A stretch of DNA of 5,682 bases. Source: Anaerolineae bacterium. Its GTDB lineage: Bacteria; Chloroflexota; Anaerolineae; UBA4142. Under the pieces are notes generated by a model. That model ran no database searches and was not told where the DNA came from. It worked only from the letters and a program-made list of their open reading frames with translations. Below, piece by piece: positions 1 to 5,551 of this stretch (the first letter of the stretch is position 1; every line of letters starts with the position of its first letter). The stretch covers positions 1-5,682 of the forward strand of contig JAOACU010000197.1 in assembly GCA_026417715.1 (NCBI GenBank), in the 5' to 3' direction. The translations under genes and the position numbers were made by a program.

Positions 1-897
1 GGTGTATGGTGTGGACGACGCGTTGTAAATCGTCAGACTGTATTTTGGATCGAGCGTGGAGATGAGGATGCGCGGATACAAGCCCGCGAAAACCATAATC
101 GTCGCAAAGACGATGGTGAGCGCGCCCATCGCAAACGCTCGACCATCTTTGCCTGCGCGATGGAAATAACCGACGAGAAGCAACGCGATGGCGGCAATGA
201 TCGCAGGCACTAGACCATTGATACCCGGCTTGGTCAAAATGTCGGTCTCGACGAACGTCCAGAGGACGAAGAGAACTGTCAACACCGTCGCGACGATCCA
301 CGCCTTGAACGTGACCTCACGCGCGCGCGCGGCAAGATCGTTTTCAAGTTTCAGCGCGAGAAAATTCGCGCCGTGCATCACAAACAGCGCGACAAAGACC
401 AAGCCACCCAAGATCGAGTACGGATTGAGTAAGGGGAGCAAGCCACCCCAGTACGTCATCTTGGCATCAATCGGAATACCGCGCATCAAGTTGCCAACGG
501 CGACGCCCCACAACAGCGCGGGTAGCAGACTGCCGATGAAAATCGCCCAGTCCCAGCGCGCGCGCCAAGTCGCCGATTCGTTCTTGCTACGATAATCGAA
601 CGCGACGCCGCGCAGAATCAGCGCGACGAGCATCAGCACGAGCGCGAGATAGAAACCACTGAACAGGGTCGCGTAAACATGCGGGAACGAAGCAAACAAC
701 GCGCCGCCTGCCGTGATCATCCACACTTCGTTACTGTTCCACACAGGACCAATCGTGTTGAGAATGGCGCGGCGTTCTTCGTCCTTCTTGCCCAAGAAGG
801 GCAACAAGATGCCCACGCCATAATCAAATCCTTCAAGGAAGAAAAAACCGATGAAGAGAATCGTGACCAGAATGAACCAGATGGTATTCAGATCCAT
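1..897 (-). CDS. cydB: Cytochrome bd quinol oxidase subunit II (CydB), C-terminus beyond the window
   Basis: CydB is the second integral membrane subunit of cytochrome bd oxidase, which oxidises quinol and reduces O2 to water in the cytoplasmic membrane; CydB packs against CydA and supports haem assembly and the proton path. Translating from ATG at 897 gives 299 uninterrupted residues beginning MDLNTIWFILVTILF. Family signatures are FLEGFDYGVG (residues 20-29), GPVWNSNEVWMITAGGALF (50-68), FPHVYATLFSGFY (71-83), LRGVAFDYR (95-103) and PRILISTL...LTIYNASS near the edge. About eight hydrophobic segments are visible. Compared with usual lengths of roughly 330-380 aa, some tens of C-terminal residues lie left of base 1. 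The start is fixed by GGAGGG (902-907) just upstream; the cydA stop is 9 nt away, so the two are cotranscribed and probably translationally coupled. Oddity: N54 sits where many CydBs have Asp in GPxWDGN. The gene is not disrupted. Confidence 0.96.
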   Translation of the reverse strand, partial: MDLNTIWFILVTILFIGFFFLEGFDYGVGILLPFLGKKDEERRAILNTIGPVWNSNEVWMITAGGALFASFPHVYATLFSGFYLALVLMLVALILRGVAFDYRSKNESATWRARWDWAIFIGSLLPALLWGVAVGNLMRGIPIDAKMTYWGGLLPLLNPYSILGGLVFVALFVMHGANFLALKLENDLAARAREVTFKAWIVATVLTVLFVLWTFVETDILTKPGINGLVPAIIAAIALLLVGYFHRAGKDGRAFAMGALTIVFATIMVFAGLYPRILISTLDPKYSLTIYNASSTPYT

Positions 898-901
898 TTT
901 G

Positions 902-907
902 CCCTCC
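902..907 (-). promoter_or_regulatory. Ribosome binding site of cydB overlapping the cydA stop
   Basis: Read on the minus strand, the cydA stop TAG runs straight into GGAGGG, followed by CAAA and the cydB ATG at 897. The Shine-Dalgarno site therefore shares a base with the cydA stop codon. Ribosomes ending cydA would be placed on the cydB start, which suits the 1:1 stoichiometry of the two subunits. The spacing is short but workable. Confidence 0.8.
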
Positions 908-2250
908 TATCCTGCAACCGCTTCGCTCTTCACTTCGCCTGTGCCGTACTTGACCGCGAGTTGAAAGGCGATGATGCTCAACACGCCATACAGCACACCG
1001 AGCAAGACCAGCGAGAGCGCAACATTCCACGCGGGCACGTTCGGCGAGATTGCGTCTTCAATTTTTTGCAGACCGTACACGATCCAGGGCCAGCGACCTG
1101 TCTCCGCCATCACCCAACCGAAAGTACCTGCCAGATACGGCAACACGGGCGCCCATAGCATCGCGCGCAAGAATCCTGTTTTCTTTTCGATTTGATTTCG
1201 CCACAGCACCGCCAAGAACGCGAGAAGCACCATCAACGTTCCCGCGCCGACCATAATGCGGAACGCCCAGAAATTGAGCATCACGGGCGGAACGTAATTG
1301 CCCTTGCCGTACTGTTTCACCGCTTGCGCTTGCAAATCCTTGATGCCTTCGACCTTGCTCGTGAAATTGTTGTACGAGAGGAACGACAGCACGCCGGGAA
1401 TTTTCACATCGAAAACATTGCGTTGCGCGGCGTCATCCGACCAAGCGATGATCGAAAAACCAGCGGGTTGTTCCGTTTCCCACAACGCCTCTGCCGCCGC
1501 CATCTTGAGCGGTTGATGCACGACCAAGAACTGACCCTGAAAGTGACCGATGACGCCAACGAGTACCGAACCGATGAGCGCGTACGTCGCCGCCCAACGG
1601 AACGATGTGCGGAAGAATGACAATTCGTGCTTTCGCAACAAGTGCCACGCGCTCAATCCCATCACCACGAATCCAGACAGCGCGATGCCCGCTGTCAAAA
1701 CGTGTGGGAACTGATACACCACATTCGGGTTCGTGATCAGCGCGAAAAAGTCCTGCATCGTCGCGCGGCCACCTTGAATCGCATAACCGACGGGATGTTG
1801 CATAAACGAGTTGGCAATCAGAATCCACAACGCCGAAATGTTCGATGCCAGCGCGACGAGCCACGCCGAGACCAGATGTGCTTTCTTGGAAATTTTGTCC
1901 CAGCCGAACAACCAAACGCCGATGAACGTGGATTCCAAATAGAACGCTAGCAACGCTTCGATGGCGAGTGGTGCACCGAAAATATCGCCCATAAAGCGTG
2001 AGTACTCGGACCAATTCATTCCGAATTGAAACTCTTGGACGATACCAGTCACCACGCCCATCGCAAAATTGATGATGAAAATTGTCCCCCAGAATTTTGC
2101 CATCTTTTTGAACATCTCATCGCCGCTACGTACGTACTTGGTTTCGAGTAGCGCGATGAAGATGGACAGTCCCAACGTGAGGGGAACGAAGAAAAAGTGA
2201 AAAATGGTGGTGATGGCAAACTGCCACCGCGCTAGATCGAGTGCTTCCAT
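907..2250 (-). CDS. cydA: Cytochrome bd quinol oxidase subunit I (CydA), short Q-loop type
   Basis: CydA is the haem-bearing subunit of cytochrome bd oxidase; it binds haems b558, b595 and d, oxidises quinol and reduces O2. The 447-aa product has about nine membrane segments. Haem ligands by motif are H18 (FHFFFVPLTLG, H19 of E. coli), H183 (FPHVLTAG, H186) and M333 (FWAFRIMVG, M393). E98 and E106 lie in FGAPLAIEALLAFYLEST, matching E. coli E99 and E107. K249 and E254 in LKMAAAEALWETE match the quinol-loop residues K252 and E257. The length (E. coli about 520 aa) and the short stretch between residues 260 and 325 indicate a short Q-loop, as in Bacillus/Geobacillus enzymes. GRWPW (385-389) stands where E. 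coli has GRQPW. An upstream in-frame ATG at 2433 is rejected: ATG 2250 has a perfect AAGGAGG seven bases before it, the family N-terminus starts there, and the promoter lies between the two. First gene of a cydAB operon; no cydDC is in view. Confidence 0.97.
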   Translation of the reverse strand: MEALDLARWQFAITTIFHFFFVPLTLGLSIFIALLETKYVRSGDEMFKKMAKFWGTIFIINFAMGVVTGIVQEFQFGMNWSEYSRFMGDIFGAPLAIEALLAFYLESTFIGVWLFGWDKISKKAHLVSAWLVALASNISALWILIANSFMQHPVGYAIQGGRATMQDFFALITNPNVVYQFPHVLTAGIALSGFVVMGLSAWHLLRKHELSFFRTSFRWAATYALIGSVLVGVIGHFQGQFLVVHQPLKMAAAEALWETEQPAGFSIIAWSDDAAQRNVFDVKIPGVLSFLSYNNFTSKVEGIKDLQAQAVKQYGKGNYVPPVMLNFWAFRIMVGAGTLMVLLAFLAVLWRNQIEKKTGFLRAMLWAPVLPYLAGTFGWVMAETGRWPWIVYGLQKIEDAISPNVPAWNVALSLVLLGVLYGVLSIIAFQLAVKYGTGEVKSEAVAG

Positions 2251-2257
2251 ACCTTTC

Positions 2258-2264
2258 CCTCCTT
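2258..2264 (-). promoter_or_regulatory. Strong ribosome binding site of cydA
   Basis: The minus strand reads AAGGAGG at 2264-2258, then seven bases, then ATG at 2250. This is a full match to the anti-Shine-Dalgarno sequence at good spacing and decides the CydA start against the upstream in-frame ATG at 2433. Confidence 0.88.
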
Positions 2265-2275
2265 GAAAATTAAAA

Positions 2276-2320
2276 TGCCTGTCCCGCGCGGCGCGTCCAC
2301 ACCGCGCTTTGGGACAGGCA
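2276..2320. repeat. Strong stem-loop in the cydA leader, possible attenuator or dispersed repeat
   Basis: TGCCTGTCCC (2276-2285) is perfectly inverted as GGGACAGGCA (2311-2320). Directly inside, GCGCGG (2286-2291) pairs with CCGCGC (2302-2307), leaving a 10-nt loop (2292-2301) and a 3-nt TTT bulge (2308-2310). The result is a 16-bp GC-rich stem within the predicted 5' leader of cydAB. On the minus strand the stem is followed by ATTTTAATTTTC and then the cydA Shine-Dalgarno site. It could be a leaky terminator or attenuator, an mRNA stabiliser, or a copy of a dispersed repeat; the U tract is interrupted, so an efficient terminator is unlikely. The structure is seen directly; its role is inferred. 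Confidence 0.7.
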
Positions 2321-2335
2321 CTCATCACCCGTCTA

Positions 2336-2364
2336 AATGATACTATTTTGGTATCATTATACCA
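2336..2364. promoter_or_regulatory. Operator-like overlapping dyads at the cydA -10 and start site
   Basis: AATGATAC (2336-2343) is perfectly inverted as GTATCATT (2351-2358) around a 7-nt AT-rich spacer. A second perfect dyad, TGGTAT (2349-2354) with ATACCA (2359-2364), overlaps it. Together they cover the cydA -10 box (2356-2361) and the expected start site near 2349, so a bound protein would block RNA polymerase. This placement is typical of a repressor operator. I do not recognise the regulator: the motif is not the usual FNR (TTGAT-N4-ATCAA) or Rex (TTGTGA-N6-TCACAA) site. Confidence 0.6.
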
Positions 2365-2384
2365 CGCTTTGCGCTGCTTGTCAA
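2356..2384 (-). promoter_or_regulatory. Consensus sigma70-type promoter of cydAB
   Basis: On the minus strand, TTGACA (2384-2379) is followed by exactly 17 bases and TATAAT (2361-2356). Both hexamers match the housekeeping consensus perfectly. Initiation is expected near 2349, giving a leader of about 100 nt before the cydA ATG at 2250. A promoter this strong would be unregulated unless repressed, which fits the dyads over its -10 box. Confidence 0.88.
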
Positions 2385-2390
2385 GCGCGT

Positions 2391-2419
2391 TTGACTTTTC
2401 ATCCAAACGATGCGAAAAT
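2391..2419 (+). promoter_or_regulatory. Candidate promoter of cofE, back to back with the cydAB promoter
   Basis: TTGACT (2391-2396, 5/6 matches) is followed by 17 bases and GAAAAT (2414-2419, 4/6 matches). The initiation site would be near 2426, giving a leader of about 70 nt. Its -35 box is six bases from the -35 box of the divergent cydAB promoter; the two form a GTCAA-N6-TTGAC inverted repeat (2380-2395). The weak -10 makes this tentative. Confidence 0.4.
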
Positions 2420-2443
2420 CGCGCGTAAAGCATCTAGGCAAGT

Positions 2444-2470
2444 GTAGGACAAGTTTGAAACTTGCCCTAC
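2444..2470. repeat. 27-bp near-perfect palindrome before cofE
   Basis: The two 13-base arms, 2444-2456 and 2458-2470, are centred on G2457 and pair at every position except 2449/2465 (A opposite C). The left arm begins GTAGGAC and the right arm ends GCCCTAC, around an AAGTTTGAAACTT core. It ends 26 nt before the cofE ATG, inside the likely leader. It could be an operator, an mRNA hairpin, or a dispersed intergenic palindrome of the genome. There is no T run, so a terminator is unlikely. Confidence 0.75.
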
Positions 2471-2496
2471 CCCTGCGTAACACCAGTGAAGAACTT

Positions 2497-3258
2497 ATGC
2501 GACTCACTCTGACGGCACTGCCCAACATCCCACTCATCCAACGCGGTGACGACCTCGTCGAAATCATCCTGCGTGGTTTGGACGATGCGCGCATCGAATT
2601 GCAAGACAACGATGTACTCGTGCTCGCGCAAAAAATCGTCAGCAAAGCCGAAGGACGAATGGTGCGCCTGTGCGATGTGACGCCCTCGCCGCGCGCACTT
2701 GAACTGGCACAGCAATCGGGCAAGGACGCGCGATTGTGCGAAGTGATTCTTTGGGACACGCGCGAAATTCTACGCGTGCGCGCGGGCTTGATTATCGTGG
2801 AAACGAAACACGGCTGGGTGTGTGCCAACGCGGGGATTGATCGCTCGAATGTCGCGCCGCACGACGAAAACGAGTGGGTGCTCCGCTTGCCTGAAGACGC
2901 CGACCAATCGGCACGCGCGTTGCGCGAACGCATGCGCGCGCTCACGCAGCGCGACGTAGGCATCATCATCAACGATTCGCATGGACGCGCGTGGCGCAAC
3001 GGCGCCGTCGGCGTGGCGATTGGTGTGGCAGGTATTCCCGCTGTCGAAGATTTGCGCGGCAAGCCAGATTTGTTTGGCTATCCGCTCCAAGTGACGACTG
3101 TGGGGTTGGCAGACCAGATTGCATCAGCGGCATCGTTGTTGCAGGGACAAGCCAACGAAGGGCGTCCCATCGTACACGTGCGCGGCGTGCCGATGACGCG
3201 GCGCGAAGGGTGTGCGCGCGAAATCGTGCGCGCCAAAGAGTATGATTTATTCCGATGA
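2497..3258 (+). CDS. cofE: Coenzyme F420-0:L-glutamate ligase (CofE), stand-alone
   Basis: CofE is a cytoplasmic, GTP-dependent, metal-requiring ligase that adds L-glutamate to F420-0 and then extends the gamma-glutamyl tail, the last steps of F420 synthesis. The 253-aa product matches the usual length of about 250. Motifs in order are IQRGDDLVEII (14-24), VLVLAQKIVSKAEGR (40-54), WDTREILRVRAGLIIVET (86-103), NAGIDRSN (111-118, metal-ligand region with D115), INDSHGRAWRNGAVGVAIG (158-176, D160 region), GKPDLFGYPL (188-197) and NEGRPIVHVRG (220-230). S161 occupies the place where many CofEs have Thr in the DTxGR motif, a conservative change. The actinobacterial FbiB C-terminal nitroreductase-like domain is absent, so the dehydro-F420 reductase must be encoded elsewhere. 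ATG 2497 is preferred over the in-frame ATG 2410: the conserved N-terminus begins at MRLTLTALP, whereas the longer form would encode the palindrome. The Shine-Dalgarno site (GAAG, 2488-2491) is weak. No other cof/fbi gene is adjacent. Confidence 0.93.
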   Translation: MRLTLTALPNIPLIQRGDDLVEIILRGLDDARIELQDNDVLVLAQKIVSKAEGRMVRLCDVTPSPRALELAQQSGKDARLCEVILWDTREILRVRAGLIIVETKHGWVCANAGIDRSNVAPHDENEWVLRLPEDADQSARALRERMRALTQRDVGIIINDSHGRAWRNGAVGVAIGVAGIPAVEDLRGKPDLFGYPLQVTTVGLADQIASAASLLQGQANEGRPIVHVRGVPMTRREGCAREIVRAKEYDLFR

Positions 3259-3259
3259 A

Positions 3260-3299
3260 GACGCGAAAGGGCGCGAAAGGACGCGAAAGGGCGCGAAAG
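3260..3299 (+). repeat. Decamer tandem repeat (four copies)
   Basis: Four contiguous 10-base units alternate GACGCGAAAG, GGCGCGAAAG, GACGCGAAAG, GGCGCGAAAG, so the array can also be read as two identical 20-bp units. It begins two bases after the cofE stop codon and decays into GAAAGTAGG. The alternation suggests duplication of a 20-bp pair by replication slippage. No coding role is supported. Confidence 0.9.
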
Positions 3300-3305
3300 A
3301 AAGTA

Positions 3306-3350
3306 GGGGCGATCCTGTGTGGTCGCCCTGACTGTAACAGTCACAGGATT
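3306..3350 (+). terminator. Composite hairpin, possible terminator of cofE
   Basis: ATCCTGTG (3312-3319) pairs with CACAGGAT (3342-3349), and ACTGT/ACAGT (3331-3335 and 3337-3341) pairs inside it; TGTTTTG follows. A competing stem, GGGCGA (3307-3312) with TCGCCC (3323-3328), uses a base of the outer arm and encloses the rest of it in its loop, so the two folds exclude each other. The weak T run makes this only a candidate intrinsic terminator. It may instead be a dispersed repeat. It lies upstream of the predicted rel start site, so it belongs to the cofE transcript end rather than the rel leader. Confidence 0.4.
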
Positions 3351-3353
3351 GTT

Positions 3354-3382
3354 TTGCCAAACGCGGCGTTTTGGTGTACAAT
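3354..3382 (+). promoter_or_regulatory. Promoter of rel
   Basis: TTGCCA (3354-3359, 5/6 matches) is followed by 17 bases and TACAAT (3377-3382, 5/6 matches). Initiation is expected near 3389, giving a leader of about 15 nt that just contains the ribosome binding site. The promoter indicates that rel can be expressed independently of cofE, and it argues against the in-frame TTG codon at 3371, which lies upstream of the start site. Confidence 0.72.
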
Positions 3383-3391
3383 TCAAGAATC

Positions 3392-3395
3392 GAGG
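3392..3395 (+). promoter_or_regulatory. Ribosome binding site of rel
   Basis: GAGG lies eight bases before the ATG at 3404. It is modest but well spaced, and supports this ATG over the upstream TTG at 3371. Confidence 0.6.
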
Positions 3396-3403
3396 CAAGT
3401 GCG

Positions 3404-5551
3404 ATGGACGTTCAAGTGTTACTGCAACGAGTCCACTCGTATAACTCCCAAGCCGATTTGGGGCGGCTGGCGCGCGCTTACCATCTGGCGAGTACGGCGC
3501 ACGCGTCTCAAACGCGCTCAACGGGTGAGCCGTACGTGTTTCATCCTCTCGCCGTCGCGCTCATTCTCTCCGAAATGCGCCTCGATGAAGATACGCTGGT
3601 TGCCGCGTTGTTGCACGACGTACCCGAAGATACCGCAGTCTCGCTGGACACGATTCGGAACGAGTTTGGCGACAAGGTCGCAAAACTAGTGGATGGCGTG
3701 ACCAAGTTGTCGGGGTTGCGTTTGGGGTTGGAGCAGACTCACGCCGAATCGCTTCGCAAAATGTTTATGGCGATGGCAGAAGACATTCGCGTGGTGCTCA
3801 TCAAGTTGGCGGATCGTCTTCACAACATGCGAACGCTCTACGCCCTGCCCCCCGAAAAGCAACGTCGCATCGCGCGTGAAACGATGGAAATTTTTGCCCC
3901 GCTTGCCAACCGCCTCGGAATGTATAACTTGCGCCGCGAACTCGAAGACCTCTCCTTCCAATACCTCGAACCGCAAAAATATCACGAGATTGTGACTCTC
4001 CTCCGTGAAGACCAACAAGCCCAACAAGTCTACATTGCCCAAGCAATTGAAATTCTCCGCGCGCGTCTCGCTGAAGAAAAAATTTTCCCCATCGAAATCG
4101 TTGGACGCCCCAAGCATATCTATAGCATCTACAACAAAATGGTGCGCAAGGGACGCGACTTTGATCAAATCTACGATATTCGCGCGATTCGTGTCATTGT
4201 CGAAACGGTACGCGATTGTTATGTGGTGATGGGCATCGTGCACAGTCTTTGGACGCCGATTCCGCAAGAGTTCGATGATTACATCGCCAAGCCCAAAGAA
4301 AATATGTACCAGTCCTTGCACACCGCCGTCATCGGTCCACAAGGCAAGCCACTCGAAGTGCAAATTCGTACGATGGAGATGCACCGCGTTGCCGAGTATG
4401 GAATTGCGGCGCATTGGCTTTACAAAGAAGAAGACAAGACGCAAGACAAGGTCTTTGAGGAAAAGATCAACTGGACGCGCCAACTGCTCGAGTGGCACAA
4501 AGAGTTTGCCGACGCGCGCGTGTTCGTGGATTCGCTCAAGACTGATATTTTCCAAGATCAGGTGTATGTCTTCACACCCAAAGGCGACATCATCGAACTC
4601 GCCGCAGGCGCGACGCCGATTGATTTTGCGTACTATGTGCACACCGAAATCGGTCATCGGTGCATCGGAGCCAAAGTCAATGGGCGTATCGTGCCGCTCG
4701 ATTATCGGCTCAAGACCGGTGATCGCGTCGAGATTCTAACGTCCAATCGCAGTCGCCCCAGTCGCGATTGGTTGAATCCAGCGTTGGGACTAGTGCGCAC
4801 TGCGCGCGCGAAAGAAAAGATTCGACATTATTTCCGGCGTCAAGCGCGCGCCGATGCCATCGCGGCAGGACGTGCCGCACTCGAAAAGGAACTGCACCGT
4901 TTAGGGTATGATCGCTACAGTCTGGAAGAGTTGGCGAAACTGTTCGACTTTAAGAACACGGATGATTTTCTAGTTGCGATTGGACACGGCGACATTTCTC
5001 CACACGCCGTTGGTGTGCGTCTCTTGGACCTCGAACGCGAACACACGCCGACTACCACTGAGACTCTGCCGCCAGGACCACCCCAACAGATCGAACCATC
5101 GCTCACCGTCGAGGGTGTAGATAATTTGCTCTTGCGTGCGGCGCGATGTTGTAATCCTTTGCCTGATGAGCCAGTCATTGGCTATATCACGCGCGGACGC
5201 GGCATCACGATTCATCGGCGCGACTGCAAAAATATACTCAAACTGCAGAACGAACCCGAACGGTTGCTCGCAATCGAATGGAAAAAAACCGATACACTCA
5301 CCTACCCTGTGCTCATCGAAGTCAGGGCGTTTGATCGTGTGGGCTTGGTGCACGATATTTCCGGTGTGGTCTTGGCGGAGAATGTGAATATGGCTTCTAC
5401 CAACACGGTGATTCTTCGCCGCGACAACATTGCGGTCATTACCGCGACTTTGGAAATTTCAAGCGCCGAGCAACTGCCACGTATCTTGGACAAAATCGGT
5501 CGCCTGCCGAACGTGATTGATGTGCGGCGTGTGATGAGCAATGGACGATGA
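3404..5551 (+). CDS. relA: RelA/SpoT-family (p)ppGpp synthetase/hydrolase, probably bifunctional
   Basis: This cytoplasmic enzyme makes (p)ppGpp from ATP plus GTP/GDP and probably hydrolyses it too, driving the stringent response. The 715-aa product has the full long-RSH layout. The HD hydrolase spans about 20-180, with R38, H47, H71-D72, E75-D76 (HDVPEDT) and D137-N141 (DRLHN) all present. The synthetase spans about 225-345, with GRPKHIYSIYNKM (234-246), D258 in YDIRAIR, MYQSLHT (301-307) and E318 in LEVQIRT. TGS covers about 386-447 (VYVFTPKGDIIELAAGATPI). A helical region follows. The zinc-finger (RIS/CC) domain has C582, C583, H604 and C608 (RCCNPLP, HRRDC). ACT covers about 635-710. Intact hydrolase residues favour a bifunctional Rel/SpoT-like enzyme over monofunctional RelA. 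P74 in HDVPEDT replaces the usual Ile/Val but is not catalytic. The last codons merge into the downstream heptamer repeats. It has its own promoter. Confidence 0.97.
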   Translation: MDVQVLLQRVHSYNSQADLGRLARAYHLASTAHASQTRSTGEPYVFHPLAVALILSEMRLDEDTLVAALLHDVPEDTAVSLDTIRNEFGDKVAKLVDGVTKLSGLRLGLEQTHAESLRKMFMAMAEDIRVVLIKLADRLHNMRTLYALPPEKQRRIARETMEIFAPLANRLGMYNLRRELEDLSFQYLEPQKYHEIVTLLREDQQAQQVYIAQAIEILRARLAEEKIFPIEIVGRPKHIYSIYNKMVRKGRDFDQIYDIRAIRVIVETVRDCYVVMGIVHSLWTPIPQEFDDYIAKPKENMYQSLHTAVIGPQGKPLEVQIRTMEMHRVAEYGIAAHWLYKEEDKTQDKVFEEKINWTRQLLEWHKEFADARVFVDSLKTDIFQDQVYVFTPKGDIIELAAGATPIDFAYYVHTEIGHRCIGAKVNGRIVPLDYRLKTGDRVEILTSNRSRPSRDWLNPALGLVRTARAKEKIRHYFRRQARADAIAAGRAALEKELHRLGYDRYSLEELAKLFDFKNTDDFLVAIGHGDISPHAVGVRLLDLEREHTPTTTETLPPGPPQQIEPSLTVEGVDNLLLRAARCCNPLPDEPVIGYITRGRGITIHRRDCKNILKLQNEPERLLAIEWKKTDTLTYPVLIEVRAFDRVGLVHDISGVVLAENVNMASTNTVILRRDNIAVITATLEISSAEQLPRILDKIGRLPNVIDVRRVMSNGR

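Noticed and set aside
188..595. Plus-strand open frame of 135 codons
   Set aside because: Antisense to cydB, whose minus-strand frame is uninterrupted and carries family motifs.
1433..2014. Open frame of 193 codons on the minus strand in another frame of cydA
   Set aside because: Lies wholly inside cydA, has no recognisable domain or suitable ribosome binding site, and is Arg/His/Val-rich as expected from an out-of-frame reading.
2251..2433. N-terminal extension of CydA by 61 residues from ATG 2433
   Set aside because: The extension is not CydA-like and spans the promoter, operator and hairpin. ATG 2250 has a perfect Shine-Dalgarno site and the family N-terminus.
2410..2496. N-terminal extension of CofE by 29 residues from ATG 2410
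   Set aside because: It would translate the 27-bp palindrome and part of the candidate promoter, and is unlike CofE N-termini.
2343..3062. Open frame of 239 codons on the minus strand across the cofE start region
   Set aside because: Antisense to the well-supported cofE gene and across the divergent promoter region. The composition is Ser/Arg-rich with no domain; it is a shadow of cofE.
3260..3299. CRISPR-like array
   Set aside because: Units are 10 bp and contiguous with no spacers, so this is a simple tandem repeat.
3686..4657. Open frame of 323 codons on the minus strand inside rel
   Set aside because: Antisense to the conserved hydrolase and synthetase domains. It has no recognisable motif or translation signal; its length reflects the codon bias of rel.
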